A stretch of 64,000 nucleotides of DNA. Source: an uncultured Rhizobiaceae bacterium. GTDB taxonomy: Bacteria; Pseudomonadota; Alphaproteobacteria; Rhizobiales; Rhizobiaceae. The translations under genes and the position numbers were made by a program. The stretch lies in assembly GCA_947259295.1 (NCBI GenBank), contig CAMYMG010000079.1, forward strand, positions 62,001 through 126,000, given 5' to 3'. Positions 37,163-45,985 of the stretch are shown here, piece after piece (the stretch's first letter is position 1; each line of letters begins with the position of its first letter). The notes under the pieces were generated by a model, which saw nothing but the letters and a program-made list of their open reading frames with translations, was not told the DNA's origin and did no database searches.

Positions 37163-38701
37163 CTACATCGTGGCGCCGATCTGCCAGGGCACGAATTCGT
37201 TGTCGCCATAGCCGAGCTCTTCCGACTTGGTCTTCTTGCCCGACGCTACGGCCAGGATCTCGCGGAAAATCTGCTCGCCCTTTTCCTGCAGCGTCACGCC
37301 GTCGAGAATGTCGCCGCAGTTGATGTCCATGTCGTCGACCATGCGTTCGTACATCGGCGTGTTGGTCGCAAGCTTGATTGAAGGTGTCGGCTTGCAGCCA
37401 TAGGCCGAGCCGCGTCCCGTCGTGAAGGCGAGAATGTTGGCGCCGCCTGCGACCTGGCCCGTCGCCGCGACCGGGTCGTAGCCGGGCGTATCCATGAACA
37501 CGAACCCCTTTTCGGTCACCTGATCGGCATAGTGATAGACGGCATTCATCGTCGTGGAACCACCCTTTGCGGCAGCACCGAGGGACTTTTCCAGGATGGT
37601 CGTCAGCCCGCCGAGCTTGTTGCCGGGGGACGGATTGTTGTTCATTTCCATGTTGTTGCGGGCGGTGTAGTCCTCCCACCAATGGATGATCTCGATCAGC
37701 TTCTCGCCGACCTCCGTGTTCTTGGCGCGCCGCGTCAGGAGATGTTCCGCGCCGTAGATTTCGGGAGTTTCCGAGAGGATGGCTGTGCCGCCGTTCTTGA
37801 CCAGCATGTCGGCCGCGACGCCGAGGGCCGGATTGGCGGTGATGCCGGAATAGCCGTCTGATCCGCCGCATTGCAGAGCCAACATCAGCTCGGATGCCGG
37901 CAGCGTCTCGCGGCGCGCGGCATTGACCGTGGGCAGCATCGCCTTCACCGCTTCCACGCCGGCTGCGACCGTCTTTTTCGTGCCGCCGACCTCCTGGATC
38001 GTCATCGTGCGGAAGGTGTCGCTCTCCTGCACGCCGTAGGCTTCCTTGAAGCGCGGGATCTGGAACCCCTCGCAGCCGAGCCCGACCATGATGACGCCGC
38101 CCATATTGGGGTTGGTCGCGTAGCCCCAGGTGGTCTTCTTCAGCGTGTCGAAGATGACGCCGCGATAGTCGATCACGCAGCCATTGGCCTGCTTCAGCGC
38201 GACGATGCCATCGATGTTGGGGTAGTCGTCAAGAATGCCCGAGCGTTCGATTTCCTTGGCGATGAAGCCGGCAACGGTGGTCGAGCAGTTCACGCTTGTC
38301 AGGATGCCGACATAGTTACGGGTGCCTGCTTTGCCGTTCGAGCGGCGAAACCCCTGGAACGTCGCCTGTTCCTCGACAGGCAGCACGTTCTCAGGCCTGG
38401 CGCCCTGGGCGATCTGGTAGTCGCGGTCGAAGGCGCCGTGTTCCGGACCCATGTCGCAATTGTGCTCGTGCACCCAGTCGCCGGGAACGATCTGCTGGTT
38501 CGCAAAGCCGATGATCTGGCCGAACTTCCTGACCGGTTCGCCCTGCGCGATCGGCACCACGGCAACCTTGTGGCCGAAGGGTATGCGCTGGCGCGCGGCA
38601 ACGCCGTTGGCGACACTCGCACCTGCCTCGGTTCTCTCGGTTGCGACGACGACATTGTCCTCGTCGCTGAGACGGAGTGTTCTGGCTACTTTGTCTAGCA
38701 T
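37163..38701 (-). CDS. UxaA-family sugar-acid dehydratase (altronate/galactarate dehydratase type)
   Basis: A 512-residue protein with both parts of UxaA: an N-terminal SAF domain (about residues 10-90, with HEHNCDMG) and the large C-terminal dehydratase domain. The latter contains GTRNYVGILTSVNCS, GLGCEG, QCGGSDGYSG and FTTGRGSAYGCKPTPSIK. The conserved Cys and His residues likely hold an iron centre. The reaction is dehydration of an aldonate or aldarate to a 2-keto-3-deoxy acid. The substrate is uncertain, but with the upstream aldose dehydrogenase-like AKR an aldonate is likely. I used the ATG at 38701, with GGA nine bases upstream. The ATG at 38707 is an alternative. Confidence 0.88.
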   Translation of the reverse strand: MLDKVARTLRLSDEDNVVVATERTEAGASVANGVAARQRIPFGHKVAVVPIAQGEPVRKFGQIIGFANQQIVPGDWVHEHNCDMGPEHGAFDRDYQIAQGARPENVLPVEEQATFQGFRRSNGKAGTRNYVGILTSVNCSTTVAGFIAKEIERSGILDDYPNIDGIVALKQANGCVIDYRGVIFDTLKKTTWGYATNPNMGGVIMVGLGCEGFQIPRFKEAYGVQESDTFRTMTIQEVGGTKKTVAAGVEAVKAMLPTVNAARRETLPASELMLALQCGGSDGYSGITANPALGVAADMLVKNGGTAILSETPEIYGAEHLLTRRAKNTEVGEKLIEIIHWWEDYTARNNMEMNNNPSPGNKLGGLTTILEKSLGAAAKGGSTTMNAVYHYADQVTEKGFVFMDTPGYDPVAATGQVAGGANILAFTTGRGSAYGCKPTPSIKLATNTPMYERMVDDMDINCGDILDGVTLQEKGEQIFREILAVASGKKTKSEELGYGDNEFVPWQIGATM

Positions 38702-38790
38702 TATCATCGTTCCGCGTTGAACTTGACCGTCTACAGCAGCACGGCCGGTGGCGCCACCAATCCTTTCCCGACTTCCCGGGAGAGGCCCGA

Positions 38791-39813
38791 TCAGTCCGTC
38801 GGGGCATCCTCGCGCATCAGGCCGGCGGCCTTGAGGTCGCGCCAAAGCGCCGAAGGGATCCGAGTGTCGAGTATTTTCCGGTTGCTCTCGACCTCCTCGA
38901 CCCGCTGGCCGCCCGGTATCATCGACACGACAGCCGGATGCATCAAGGGAAAGTGGAGGGCCGCCTCGATCAATTCAATGCCGTGGCTCTTGCATATGGC
39001 CTCGATGCGGGCGACGCGGTCGAGGATTTCCGGCGGCGCCTCGGAATAATTGTAGTAGGCGCCGGGCTTCGGACCGGTGGCCAGGATGCCTGAATTGTAG
39101 GGGCCTCCGAGGATGATGCCGATGCCGCGCTTTTCGCAGAGCGGAAGGAAGCTCTCGAGGGCCTCCTGCTCCAGGAGCGTGTAGCGTCCGGCAAGCAGGA
39201 AAAGGTCGAAGTCGCCGCGCTCGGCCAGCGTCTGGCAGACCTGCCACTCGTTGATGCCGCCGCCGAATGCCTTGATGACGCCCTGGTCGCGCAGCGCCAG
39301 CATGGCGTAGTAACCGCCGCGCATGAACTCGTCGATGCGCGCGTCAGACGCCTCCTTGGTGCCGTGGGTGAAGATGTCGAGATCGTGCGCCAGGAGGATG
39401 TCTATGCGGTCGACGCCGAGCCGTTCCAGCGACGCTTCGAACGAGCGCATGACACCGTCATAGCTGTAATCGTAGATCTCGCGGCGGCTCGGTGTCTCGA
39501 AGAACTTGCCGATGCCGGTTCGCTGATCGGGAGGGCAGGCGGTCAGCAGCCGGCCGGCCTTGGTCGACAGAACGTAATCGTCGCGCTTGTGGCCGCGCAG
39601 GAACGGGTTCAGCCGCGTCTCGGCAAGACCGAGGCCGTAAAGCGGCGCCGTATCGAAGTAGCGGCAGCCGGTATCCCAGGCCGCGGCAAGAACTGCCTGG
39701 GCATCCCCGTCGGAAACGGCGCGGTAGAGATTGCCGAGCGGCGCGCTGCCGAATCCGAGTTCGGTGAACTGCAGCCCGCTTCCGGAGCCACGCTGCCAAT
39801 GTCTGAACTTCAT
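38791..39813 (-). CDS. Aldo/keto reductase, aldose 1-dehydrogenase-like
   Basis: A 340-residue AKR. The catalytic tetrad is visible: Asp and Tyr in FDTAPLYGLG, Lys in LSTKAGRLL and His in LLAHDLD. The wording around DYSYDGVMRSFEASLERLG matches the L-fucose/D-threo-aldose 1-dehydrogenase and pyridoxal 4-dehydrogenase group. It probably oxidises a sugar C1 to a lactone with NAD(P)+. GGAGGAAATTTC immediately upstream fixes the ATG at 39813; upstream in-frame residues are not conserved. It lies between the GNAT and UxaA genes in the ROK-controlled operon. Confidence 0.9.
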   Translation of the reverse strand: MKFRHWQRGSGSGLQFTELGFGSAPLGNLYRAVSDGDAQAVLAAAWDTGCRYFDTAPLYGLGLAETRLNPFLRGHKRDDYVLSTKAGRLLTACPPDQRTGIGKFFETPSRREIYDYSYDGVMRSFEASLERLGVDRIDILLAHDLDIFTHGTKEASDARIDEFMRGGYYAMLALRDQGVIKAFGGGINEWQVCQTLAERGDFDLFLLAGRYTLLEQEALESFLPLCEKRGIGIILGGPYNSGILATGPKPGAYYNYSEAPPEILDRVARIEAICKSHGIELIEAALHFPLMHPAVVSMIPGGQRVEEVESNRKILDTRIPSALWRDLKAAGLMREDAPTD

Positions 39814-39880
39814 GAAATTTCCTCCACCGATACCTTTAGCATAACCGTCCACGGCCAAAAGCCCCGCCCTTCAGATCAGG

Positions 39881-40540
39881 CTAAAAAGTGACCTTGTCAG
39901 CTGGTGATAACGCCCTGGCCATATAGCGACCTTGGCCGGAAGGACCGGTCGGAGGCGACGGCGCGAACCCGAGCTTCCGGTAGAACTCCCGTGCGCCCAG
40001 ATTGCGGGGGTCGACATCGAGGAACATGCCCCTGGACCCCGTCGCCGCGAGGCGCTGCATCAGGAAAATCATTGCCTTGCGGCCGATGCCACGCCCGCGT
40101 GCATCTCGCAGGAGGTCTATGTGCCCGTGCGATGGATACCGCGCAACAATCTCGGCAGCGATGGGCTCGGGGTGGTGGATCATCCGCCGCGCCCAGTCGC
40201 TGCCGCCCCATGTCGATGCGTCCGGCCCCGGATCGGCGACGCGTTCGCGAAGCCTGGGATACCATTCACTCCCCAGGCGCCTGTTGAATTCGACCGTATC
40301 GGGCGCGCCGAAGAGATAGCCGCAAACGCCGTCGGGACCGTCGACGACGAAGGCGTGATCGGGCTGGAGGACGCGGTATGGCAGGCAGTAGATCAGGCCA
40401 AGCAGGTCGGGATCGTCTTCGCGGGAACTCGCATCCTGGCCGGCGTCGCCGGTGAGCAGGCAGACGCGGCAGATCGCGGCGTCGTCCTCGGCCGTCGCCT
40501 GCCGCAGGACGAAGCCGGCGCCGAAGTCCAGCACGCTCAC
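39881..40540 (-). CDS. GNAT-family N-acetyltransferase
   Basis: A 219-residue GNAT protein resembling the O-GlcNAcase C-terminal acetyltransferase-like group by its length and the HIDLLRDARGRGIGRKAM acetyl-CoA loop (about residues 138-155). MFLDVDPRNLGAREFYRKLGF is motif B. The substrate is unknown, but its place inside a sugar operon suggests a sugar or amino sugar derivative (inference). The ATG overlaps the SDR stop. Confidence 0.84.
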   Translation of the reverse strand: MSVLDFGAGFVLRQATAEDDAAICRVCLLTGDAGQDASSREDDPDLLGLIYCLPYRVLQPDHAFVVDGPDGVCGYLFGAPDTVEFNRRLGSEWYPRLRERVADPGPDASTWGGSDWARRMIHHPEPIAAEIVARYPSHGHIDLLRDARGRGIGRKAMIFLMQRLAATGSRGMFLDVDPRNLGAREFYRKLGFAPSPPTGPSGQGRYMARALSPADKVTF

Positions 40541-41304
40541 GGGTTGATGCGGAAGTTTGCGCCTTCCGGCAGCAACTGCCCGCCATCGACGACGATGGTG
40601 GTGCCGGTGATGTAGCTCGCCTCGTCCGAAGCGAGGAACAGGAAGGCGTTGGCAACGTCCCGCACATGCCCGAGCCGTCCGAGCGGAATGGCATCGCGCA
40701 TCGACTGGATGAAGTCCTGCGAGCGGTGCTGGCCGACACCCTCGGTCTCGATATTGCCCGGCTCGACCCCATTGACGCAGATGCCGTAGCCCGAGAATTC
40801 GAGGGCTGCCGCGCGGATGAAGCCGTTGATGCCCGCCTTGCTCGCCGAATAATGCGCCTGGCCCGGCATGGTGACATGCGGGCCGGTGATCGACGAGGTG
40901 AAGAGCAGCCGGCCCGAGCCTTGTGCCTTCATGGCGGGAAGTGCGGCCCGGGCGGCGAGAAAGCAGCCCTTGAGGTTGACGCCGAGGACGCGGTCCCAGT
41001 CTTCCGGTTCGATGTCTTCGATAAGCTGCCAGGGGTAGATGCCGGCGTTCTGTACGAGGATGTCGAGGCGCCCATGGGTTTCGAGGGCCAGTGCCACGGC
41101 CGCCTTGGCGTCGTCGAAACGCGAGATATCGGTTGCGAGGAAGGCGGCGCCGAGCTCTCGCGCCGTCTCTTCGCCAGCGTCGGCCTCGCTGTCGGCGATG
41201 ACCAGGCGGGCTCCTTCCTCGGCAAAGCGTGTCGCGACGGCCTTGCCGATGCCGCGTGCCGCGCCGATGACGAGCGCGACCTTGCTGTCGAGGCGGCCGG
41301 TCAT
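40537..41304 (-). CDS. SDR-family oxidoreductase
   Basis: A 255-residue classical short-chain dehydrogenase. The cofactor motif is GAARGIG, with a following acidic residue favouring NAD. Other elements are the NAG segment LVQNAGIYPW, the active-site Ser and YSASK, and VVDGGQLLPEG at the C-terminus. It likely oxidises a sugar or sugar acid carbonyl in the operon's pathway. The start at 41304 overlaps the permease stop. The frame continues open to 42357 but reads the permease out of frame, so there is no true fusion. Confidence 0.92.
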   Translation of the reverse strand: MTGRLDSKVALVIGAARGIGKAVATRFAEEGARLVIADSEADAGEETARELGAAFLATDISRFDDAKAAVALALETHGRLDILVQNAGIYPWQLIEDIEPEDWDRVLGVNLKGCFLAARAALPAMKAQGSGRLLFTSSITGPHVTMPGQAHYSASKAGINGFIRAAALEFSGYGICVNGVEPGNIETEGVGQHRSQDFIQSMRDAIPLGRLGHVRDVANAFLFLASDEASYITGTTIVVDGGQLLPEGANFRINP

Positions 41305-42296
41305 GCGAGCCTCTGCCTGATCGAATGCTTGGCTGTGTCGAGCAGCACGGCGGCCAGCACGAGCAGGCCGTGGATGACCTGCGTGTAGTGGGCGGGAAGC
41401 CCCATCAGGTTGATTGCCGTGTTGATCGAGGAGAGCAGCAGCACGCCGGCATAGACGCCGGGCAGGGCGCCGACGCCGCCTTTCAGGCTGACGCCGCCGA
41501 TGACGACCGCCGCGAATGCATTGAACAGCATGCCGACGCCCAGATTGGCCGTCGCGCCGGAGGTGCGGATGGCGAGCAGCCAGCCGGCGAGCGCCGCGGT
41601 GGCGCCAGCCAGCACAAAGGCCAGCATGAGGATACGGTCGACCTTGATGCCGGCCCGGAAGGCTGCCGCCTCGTTGCCGCCGATCATGATAAGGTGGCGG
41701 CCGAACCGGGTCTTGGCCATGATGAAGGAAAAGGCGATGAAGCAGGCGATGGCGATCCACGCCGTCAGCGGCACGCCGATCAGGCGCTGGATGCCAAGCC
41801 AGCGTATGGCCGGGTCGAGATCCTGTGCCGATCGTCCGCCCGATACGGCGACGACGAGGCCGCGAACCCAGATGAAGGCGGCCAGCGTGACGATGAAGGC
41901 GCTCATCTTCACCTTCACCACCAGATAACCGTTGAGCGCGCCGACCGCGGCGCCGACGGCAAAGCTGGCAAGCAACGACACCGGGACGGCCAGCCATGCG
42001 GGCGACAGTTCCAAGCCCATGCCGATGCCCGCCGAGCAGAACAGGATGCCGGTCGCCATGGCCGCCAGGGCCGCGACGGATTCCACGGAAAGATCCATGT
42101 GCCCGGAGATGATGACCAGCGCCAGGCCGATCGCCATGACGCCAAGCACGCTCGACTGCTCGACGATGTTGGCGAAGATGCCGATCTGGAAATAGTGCGG
42201 AATGGTCGCCGAGAAGACGAGCAGCACGGCCAGCAGCATGAACCAGACGAGGTTGTCCAGAACGAATTCTAGGGCGCGGCGGTTGGTTGGGGTCAT
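41301..42296 (-). CDS. Sugar ABC transporter permease, RbsC/FrcC type
   Basis: A 331-residue membrane protein with 8-10 hydrophobic segments. The family signature is seen in GHMDLSVESVAALAAM and in AVVIGGVSLKGGVGALPGVYAGV. It forms the membrane channel of a ribose/fructose-type importer with the single-domain ATPase at 43448 and the binding protein at 42368. A perfect GC-rich hairpin precedes it at 42324-42348. Overlap with the SDR start couples uptake and catabolism genes. Confidence 0.93.
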   Translation of the reverse strand: MTPTNRRALEFVLDNLVWFMLLAVLLVFSATIPHYFQIGIFANIVEQSSVLGVMAIGLALVIISGHMDLSVESVAALAAMATGILFCSAGIGMGLELSPAWLAVPVSLLASFAVGAAVGALNGYLVVKVKMSAFIVTLAAFIWVRGLVVAVSGGRSAQDLDPAIRWLGIQRLIGVPLTAWIAIACFIAFSFIMAKTRFGRHLIMIGGNEAAAFRAGIKVDRILMLAFVLAGATAALAGWLLAIRTSGATANLGVGMLFNAFAAVVIGGVSLKGGVGALPGVYAGVLLLSSINTAINLMGLPAHYTQVIHGLLVLAAVLLDTAKHSIRQRLA

Positions 42297-42323
42297 CTGT
42301 CAGGCGGGCTCCGGCGGTAGGTT

Positions 42324-42348
42324 CCGGACCGCCGCAGGGGCGGTCCGG
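42324..42348 (-). other. Intergenic hairpin between binding-protein and permease genes
   Basis: A perfect 10-bp stem (CCGGACCGCC and its complement) with a five-base loop lies 19 bases after the binding-protein stop and before the permease gene. On the transcribed strand no U tract follows, so it is more likely an mRNA-stabilising hairpin that raises binding-protein output than a full stop. Confidence 0.6.
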
Positions 42349-42367
42349 CATTTTCATGCGAGCGCGC

Positions 42368-43408
42368 TTACTCGACCGACGTGACGGTGTCGGACGGCGG
42401 CTTCATGTTGCCCCAGAAGGCAGGGTTGTCGATGTTGTCCTTGGTGATGGCAGCTCCCGGGATCTTGATGTTGGGACCCCATCCTTCCATGTTGACCGTC
42501 GACTTCAGGCCCAGCACGTCATATTCGCCCGGCTTGATCTCTTCCTTGGCGACGATCTTGTCCATGAACATCGCCACCGCAGCCGCCTGCGCGTAAAGCG
42601 GCTGCTCGACTTCCACCTGCATCCAGCCCTTGCGGATGAGATCGAGGCCGACCGGCGCACCGTTGGAGCTCATCACATAGACGTCGCCCGGTTGCTTGCC
42701 CGCCGATTCAAGCGCAGCGACGGCTGCGACCGAAAGATGCGCGGCGTGGTTGAAGATCAGGTCGATGTCGGGATTGGCGAGCATCTGGTCGGCAACGATC
42801 GTGCCGGCATTGCTGGCTTCCCACTGCATCGCCGGCTTCGAGATGATGGTGACGTCCGGAAATGCCGCCATCTTTTCCTCAAAACCCTTCTGGATGTCGA
42901 GCGTATAGGGGTCGCCGGGATCGCCCAGCACCTGCAGCACCTTGCCCTTGACCGCGCCGTTCTTCTCCTTGAGCAGCCTTTCCACTTCGGCGGCCGCTAC
43001 ATATCCGATCTCGATCGTACCGGCGACCGAGGTGAAGGCCGAAGGCGTCGACGTGATCTGGCGATCGAATTCGATCACCGGGATGCCCGCGGCCATGGCT
43101 TTTTCGATGGAGGGCTTCAGTGCGTTGAAATCGACGGCAGCCAGGATGATGGCGGCCGGCTTCAGTGCGATGACGTCGTTCATCTGCGATTGCTGGACAT
43201 CGGTCTTGTTGTCGGCATTCAGCGTCGTCATCTCGTAGCCGACCTGCTTGAGAAACATCTCGAGCGCGCTCACCGAACCGGTCTGGAACTCGTCGAGCAG
43301 GGTTGGCACCATGTAGTAGACCTTGCCCTTCGCCTGGGCGAAGGCCGGCGTCAGCAGGGCGAGGGCCACTGCCAAGACGCCGAATATGGCTAGAAGTTTC
43401 CGCTTCAT
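42368..43408 (-). CDS. Sugar ABC transporter substrate-binding protein (periplasmic type 1)
   Basis: A 346-residue protein with a Sec signal peptide (about residues 1-24, MKRKLLAIF to TPAFA). The mature part has the two-lobe periplasmic-binding-protein I pattern: [35 protein letters not shown] and [26 protein letters not shown] five bases upstream supports the ATG. The ligand should be a monosaccharide processed by the downstream AKR, SDR and UxaA enzymes. Confidence 0.93.
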   Translation of the reverse strand: MKRKLLAIFGVLAVALALLTPAFAQAKGKVYYMVPTLLDEFQTGSVSALEMFLKQVGYEMTTLNADNKTDVQQSQMNDVIALKPAAIILAAVDFNALKPSIEKAMAAGIPVIEFDRQITSTPSAFTSVAGTIEIGYVAAAEVERLLKEKNGAVKGKVLQVLGDPGDPYTLDIQKGFEEKMAAFPDVTIISKPAMQWEASNAGTIVADQMLANPDIDLIFNHAAHLSVAAVAALESAGKQPGDVYVMSSNGAPVGLDLIRKGWMQVEVEQPLYAQAAAVAMFMDKIVAKEEIKPGEYDVLGLKSTVNMEGWGPNIKIPGAAITKDNIDNPAFWGNMKPPSDTVTSVE

Positions 43409-43447
43409 ATCGTTCGCTCCTGTCGTGCCGGACCTTCGTGTTTCCCG

Positions 43448-44212
43448 TCAGCCTGCCGATCCGGCACCGGTCAGGCTTTCCCCGGTGATCATCGCGATCA
43501 CCGCATCGGGACTTGTATTTTCGCGCGCAACGTCGCCCGCCACGACGCCCTGCCGGATCACCACGATCCGGTCGGCGACCTGGAAGGCCTGCTGCATGAT
43601 GTGCGTGATGATGACGACGCCGATGCCCTGGCTCGCCACGTGGCGGATCATCTCCAGCCCGCGTCGCGTCTGCTCGACGCCAAGCGCGGCGAACGGCTCG
43701 TCGAGCAGAACCAGCTTGCCGCCCCAATGAACGAAGCGATTTAGTTCGATGGCCTGGCGCTGGCCGCCCGACAGATGCTCGACCTTGGTGCGGAGCGACG
43801 GAATGGTGGTTCCGGCCGACGCCATCGCCTGGGCGACCTGCGCTTCCATCTCGCGTTCGTCGAGCACGGGAACGCCGAGCCAGCTCTTGGTCAGTTCGCG
43901 GCCCATGAAGAAGTTGGCGACGACGTCGACATTGGTGCAGAGCGACAGGTCCTGGTAGACGGTCTCGATGCCGGCGCGCTTGGCCTCCGAGGGCGACTTC
44001 GCCAGGAACGGCTTGCCCTCGAACAGCATCTTGCCGGAAGACGGCTCCATGCCGCCGGAGATAATCTTGACCAGGGTTGATTTGCCGGCGCCGTTGTCGC
44101 CGAGAAGCGCCACCACCTCACCCTTGCCGATCGTGAAGGAGATGCCCTTCAGTGCTTCGATGGCGCCATAGTTCTTCTTGATGTTGTCGAGAACCAGAAG
44201 GGGTTCCGTCAT
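43448..44212 (-). CDS. Sugar ABC transporter ATP-binding protein, single-domain FrcA type
   Basis: A 254-residue ATPase with Walker A GDNGAGKST, signature LSGGQRQAIE and Walker B LVLLDEPFAALG, followed by an H-loop in VIITHIMQQ. Unlike RbsA/XylG it has one NBD and must homodimerise, as in rhizobial FrcA. The ATG overlaps the stop of the ROK regulator, so regulator and transporter are translationally coupled. Confidence 0.94.
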   Translation of the reverse strand: MTEPLLVLDNIKKNYGAIEALKGISFTIGKGEVVALLGDNGAGKSTLVKIISGGMEPSSGKMLFEGKPFLAKSPSEAKRAGIETVYQDLSLCTNVDVVANFFMGRELTKSWLGVPVLDEREMEAQVAQAMASAGTTIPSLRTKVEHLSGGQRQAIELNRFVHWGGKLVLLDEPFAALGVEQTRRGLEMIRHVASQGIGVVIITHIMQQAFQVADRIVVIRQGVVAGDVARENTSPDAVIAMITGESLTGAGSAG

Positions 44213-45375
44213 GCTGCCATGCCTTTCTGGCTGCCGCCGTAGCGTTCCACCTCCGGCGCGAACATCTGGCCCGACTGCGGCGACAGCACGCCGGCGGTCG
44301 CCAGTGCGGCGGCGCCGCGAAGCACCGCGACCTGCCCGGCGTTCGACACGATGACCCGGGGCGCGGTCCTGTCCTTCCGCGCCGAGACCGAATTGCCAAG
44401 CGACAGGCAGCCCTCCTCAAGCGCGGCGATGAGCGCGGGCGAGGCGATCCCGCCAAGGATGATGGTTTCTGGATCGAACAGGTTCTCGATCGTGGTGACC
44501 GCGCCACGCAGCACTGGCGCCACGGACTTGACCCAACCCCGCTCGTCCACACCCTCCGCGCGACGGCCATAGGCCTCAAGCGACAGATAGCGCTCCAGGC
44601 AGCCGCGGTTGCCACAGGGGCAGGGCTCGCCATCGAGCACGATCGGGATATGACCGATCTCGCCGGCATTGCCCCATGCGCCGCGCAGGGTGACACCGCC
44701 ATGCACCATGGCGCCGCCGAGGCCGACGCCGAAATAGAGGTAGTAGAAATCGGTGAATGCTGCGCCGAGGCCATAGAGCCGCTCGCCGAGTGCGGCGGCC
44801 GCCATGTCCGCCTCGAAGAAGGCCGGCAGGCCTGTCGCTTCGGCAAGCCGCTCGCCGAGCCGGACATTGGCCCATCCGGCCATCGTGGTGGGGCCGACGA
44901 AGCTCATCGACTCGACATCGAAAGGCCCCGGAAGTGCCAGTCCGACGCCAAGCATGCGGCCCTTGGGCCTGAGCGCCGCCAGTTCCCGAACCATGTCTCC
45001 GATGACCCCGAAGGCCTCGTCGGGCGCGATATTGGAGGACTCGCGCCGCAGGCTGCCGACGATATCGCCGCCGAGGCTGGTCAGCGCCGCCTCGGTGCCG
45101 AGGGGCGTGACATGCAGGCCGACGGCATAGCCGCCTTCGGGATTGATGCGCAGTGTGGCTGGCGGAATGCCGCGGCCCTTGGGCTCTTCGCGAACGGAGA
45201 GCACGAAGCCCTGCTGCTCGAGTTCGCGAATGATGGTCGAAACTGTCTGGACGGTCAGGTGAACCTGCTCGGCGATGCGGCCGCGCGTAATGGGCCCGTT
45301 CAGCCTGATGGCTTCCAGTACGATCCGGCGATTGAAGTGCCTGCCGGACTCCTGATTGGTCCCTCTAAGCGTCAT
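44209..45375 (-). CDS. ROK-family transcriptional regulator
   Basis: A 388-residue repressor-type protein. It has an N-terminal winged HTH (about residues 12-65, with GRIAEQVHLTVQTVSTIIREL) followed by a ROK sugar-kinase-like domain. The zinc motif GHIPI...CPCGNRGCLE is complete. The kinase phosphate loops are weak, as is usual for regulators. It heads the sugar operon and probably responds to its sugar. A candidate operator with ATTT/AAAT arms lies at 45416-45427. I used the ATG at 45375; a TTG one codon earlier is possible. Confidence 0.92.
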   Translation of the reverse strand: MTLRGTNQESGRHFNRRIVLEAIRLNGPITRGRIAEQVHLTVQTVSTIIRELEQQGFVLSVREEPKGRGIPPATLRINPEGGYAVGLHVTPLGTEAALTSLGGDIVGSLRRESSNIAPDEAFGVIGDMVRELAALRPKGRMLGVGLALPGPFDVESMSFVGPTTMAGWANVRLGERLAEATGLPAFFEADMAAAALGERLYGLGAAFTDFYYLYFGVGLGGAMVHGGVTLRGAWGNAGEIGHIPIVLDGEPCPCGNRGCLERYLSLEAYGRRAEGVDERGWVKSVAPVLRGAVTTIENLFDPETIILGGIASPALIAALEEGCLSLGNSVSARKDRTAPRVIVSNAGQVAVLRGAAALATAGVLSPQSGQMFAPEVERYGGSQKGMAA

Positions 45376-45415
45376 CAATTGTCCCCAACGATCAAAGACT
45401 AGGCGCGCGAAAAGG

Positions 45416-45427
45416 ATTTAGTCAAAT
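45416..45427. promoter_or_regulatory. Candidate ROK operator / promoter region
   Basis: ATTTAGTCAAAT has complementary four-base arms (ATTT/AAAT) in an AT-rich patch 41 bases upstream of the ROK gene. On the minus strand it includes TTGACT, a good -35 box, with a poor -10 (TAGTCT) 18 bases on. The similarity to ROK operators is from memory of their AT-rich palindromic form, so this is tentative. Confidence 0.3.
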
Positions 45428-45517
45428 GAAATTCGAAAAACATTGGGGGACCACCTTGCGGCTCCGCGCCCGGCAGGGCTAGGTTCGGGTCCGATCGATC
45501 GCTGCGGGATAAGCACA

Positions 45518-45985
45518 ATGTCGACACCTGAAGAACGCCTTGGCGCAATGGGCCTTGAACTGCCGCCTGTTCCCGCGCCGCTGGCCACCTATGTGCCGTT
45601 CCGGATTGCCGGCGACATGCTCTACGTCTCGGGGCAGGGGCCGCGAATGCCGGACGGAAGCTATCAGGTCGGCCGCCTGGGGTTCGATACGACGGTCGAG
45701 CAGGGCTACGAGGCGGCGAAGCTGACCGGCCTGCATCTCCTGGCCGTTGCCCGGCAAGCGGTCGGCGAGCTTTCGCGCATCGAGGCCGTGGTGAAACTCT
45801 TCGGAATGGTCAACGCGGAAGCGAATTTCGCCGACCAGCCGAAGGTCATCAACGGTTGTTCCGACCTGCTGGTCGAGGTTCTGGGCGATGCCGGCCGGCA
45901 TGCCCGTTCGGCCATCGGCATGGGGTCGCTGCCAAACCGGATGATCGTCGAGATCGAGGCCATCTTTCAGATCAGCCGGCCATGA
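45518..45985 (+). CDS. RidA/YjgF-family protein
   Basis: A 155-residue Rid protein of the longer type annotated YjgF/RidA-like (MSTPEERL...GLELPP...). The active-site Arg is in HARSAIGMGSLPNRMIVEIEA, near residue 130, so imine deaminase activity is plausible. RidA removes reactive 2-aminoacrylate or 2-aminocrotonate released by PLP dehydratases. Its stop overlaps the ATG of a PLP enzyme of the D-threonine aldolase/D-serine dehydratase fold, which fits that job well. Confidence 0.9.
   Translation: MSTPEERLGAMGLELPPVPAPLATYVPFRIAGDMLYVSGQGPRMPDGSYQVGRLGFDTTVEQGYEAAKLTGLHLLAVARQAVGELSRIEAVVKLFGMVNAEANFADQPKVINGCSDLLVEVLGDAGRHARSAIGMGSLPNRMIVEIEAIFQISRP

Noticed and set aside
40537-42357. A 606-codon frame suggesting a permease-SDR fusion
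   Set aside because: The upstream part is out of frame with the real permease; the SDR begins at the ATG at 41304 overlapping the permease stop.
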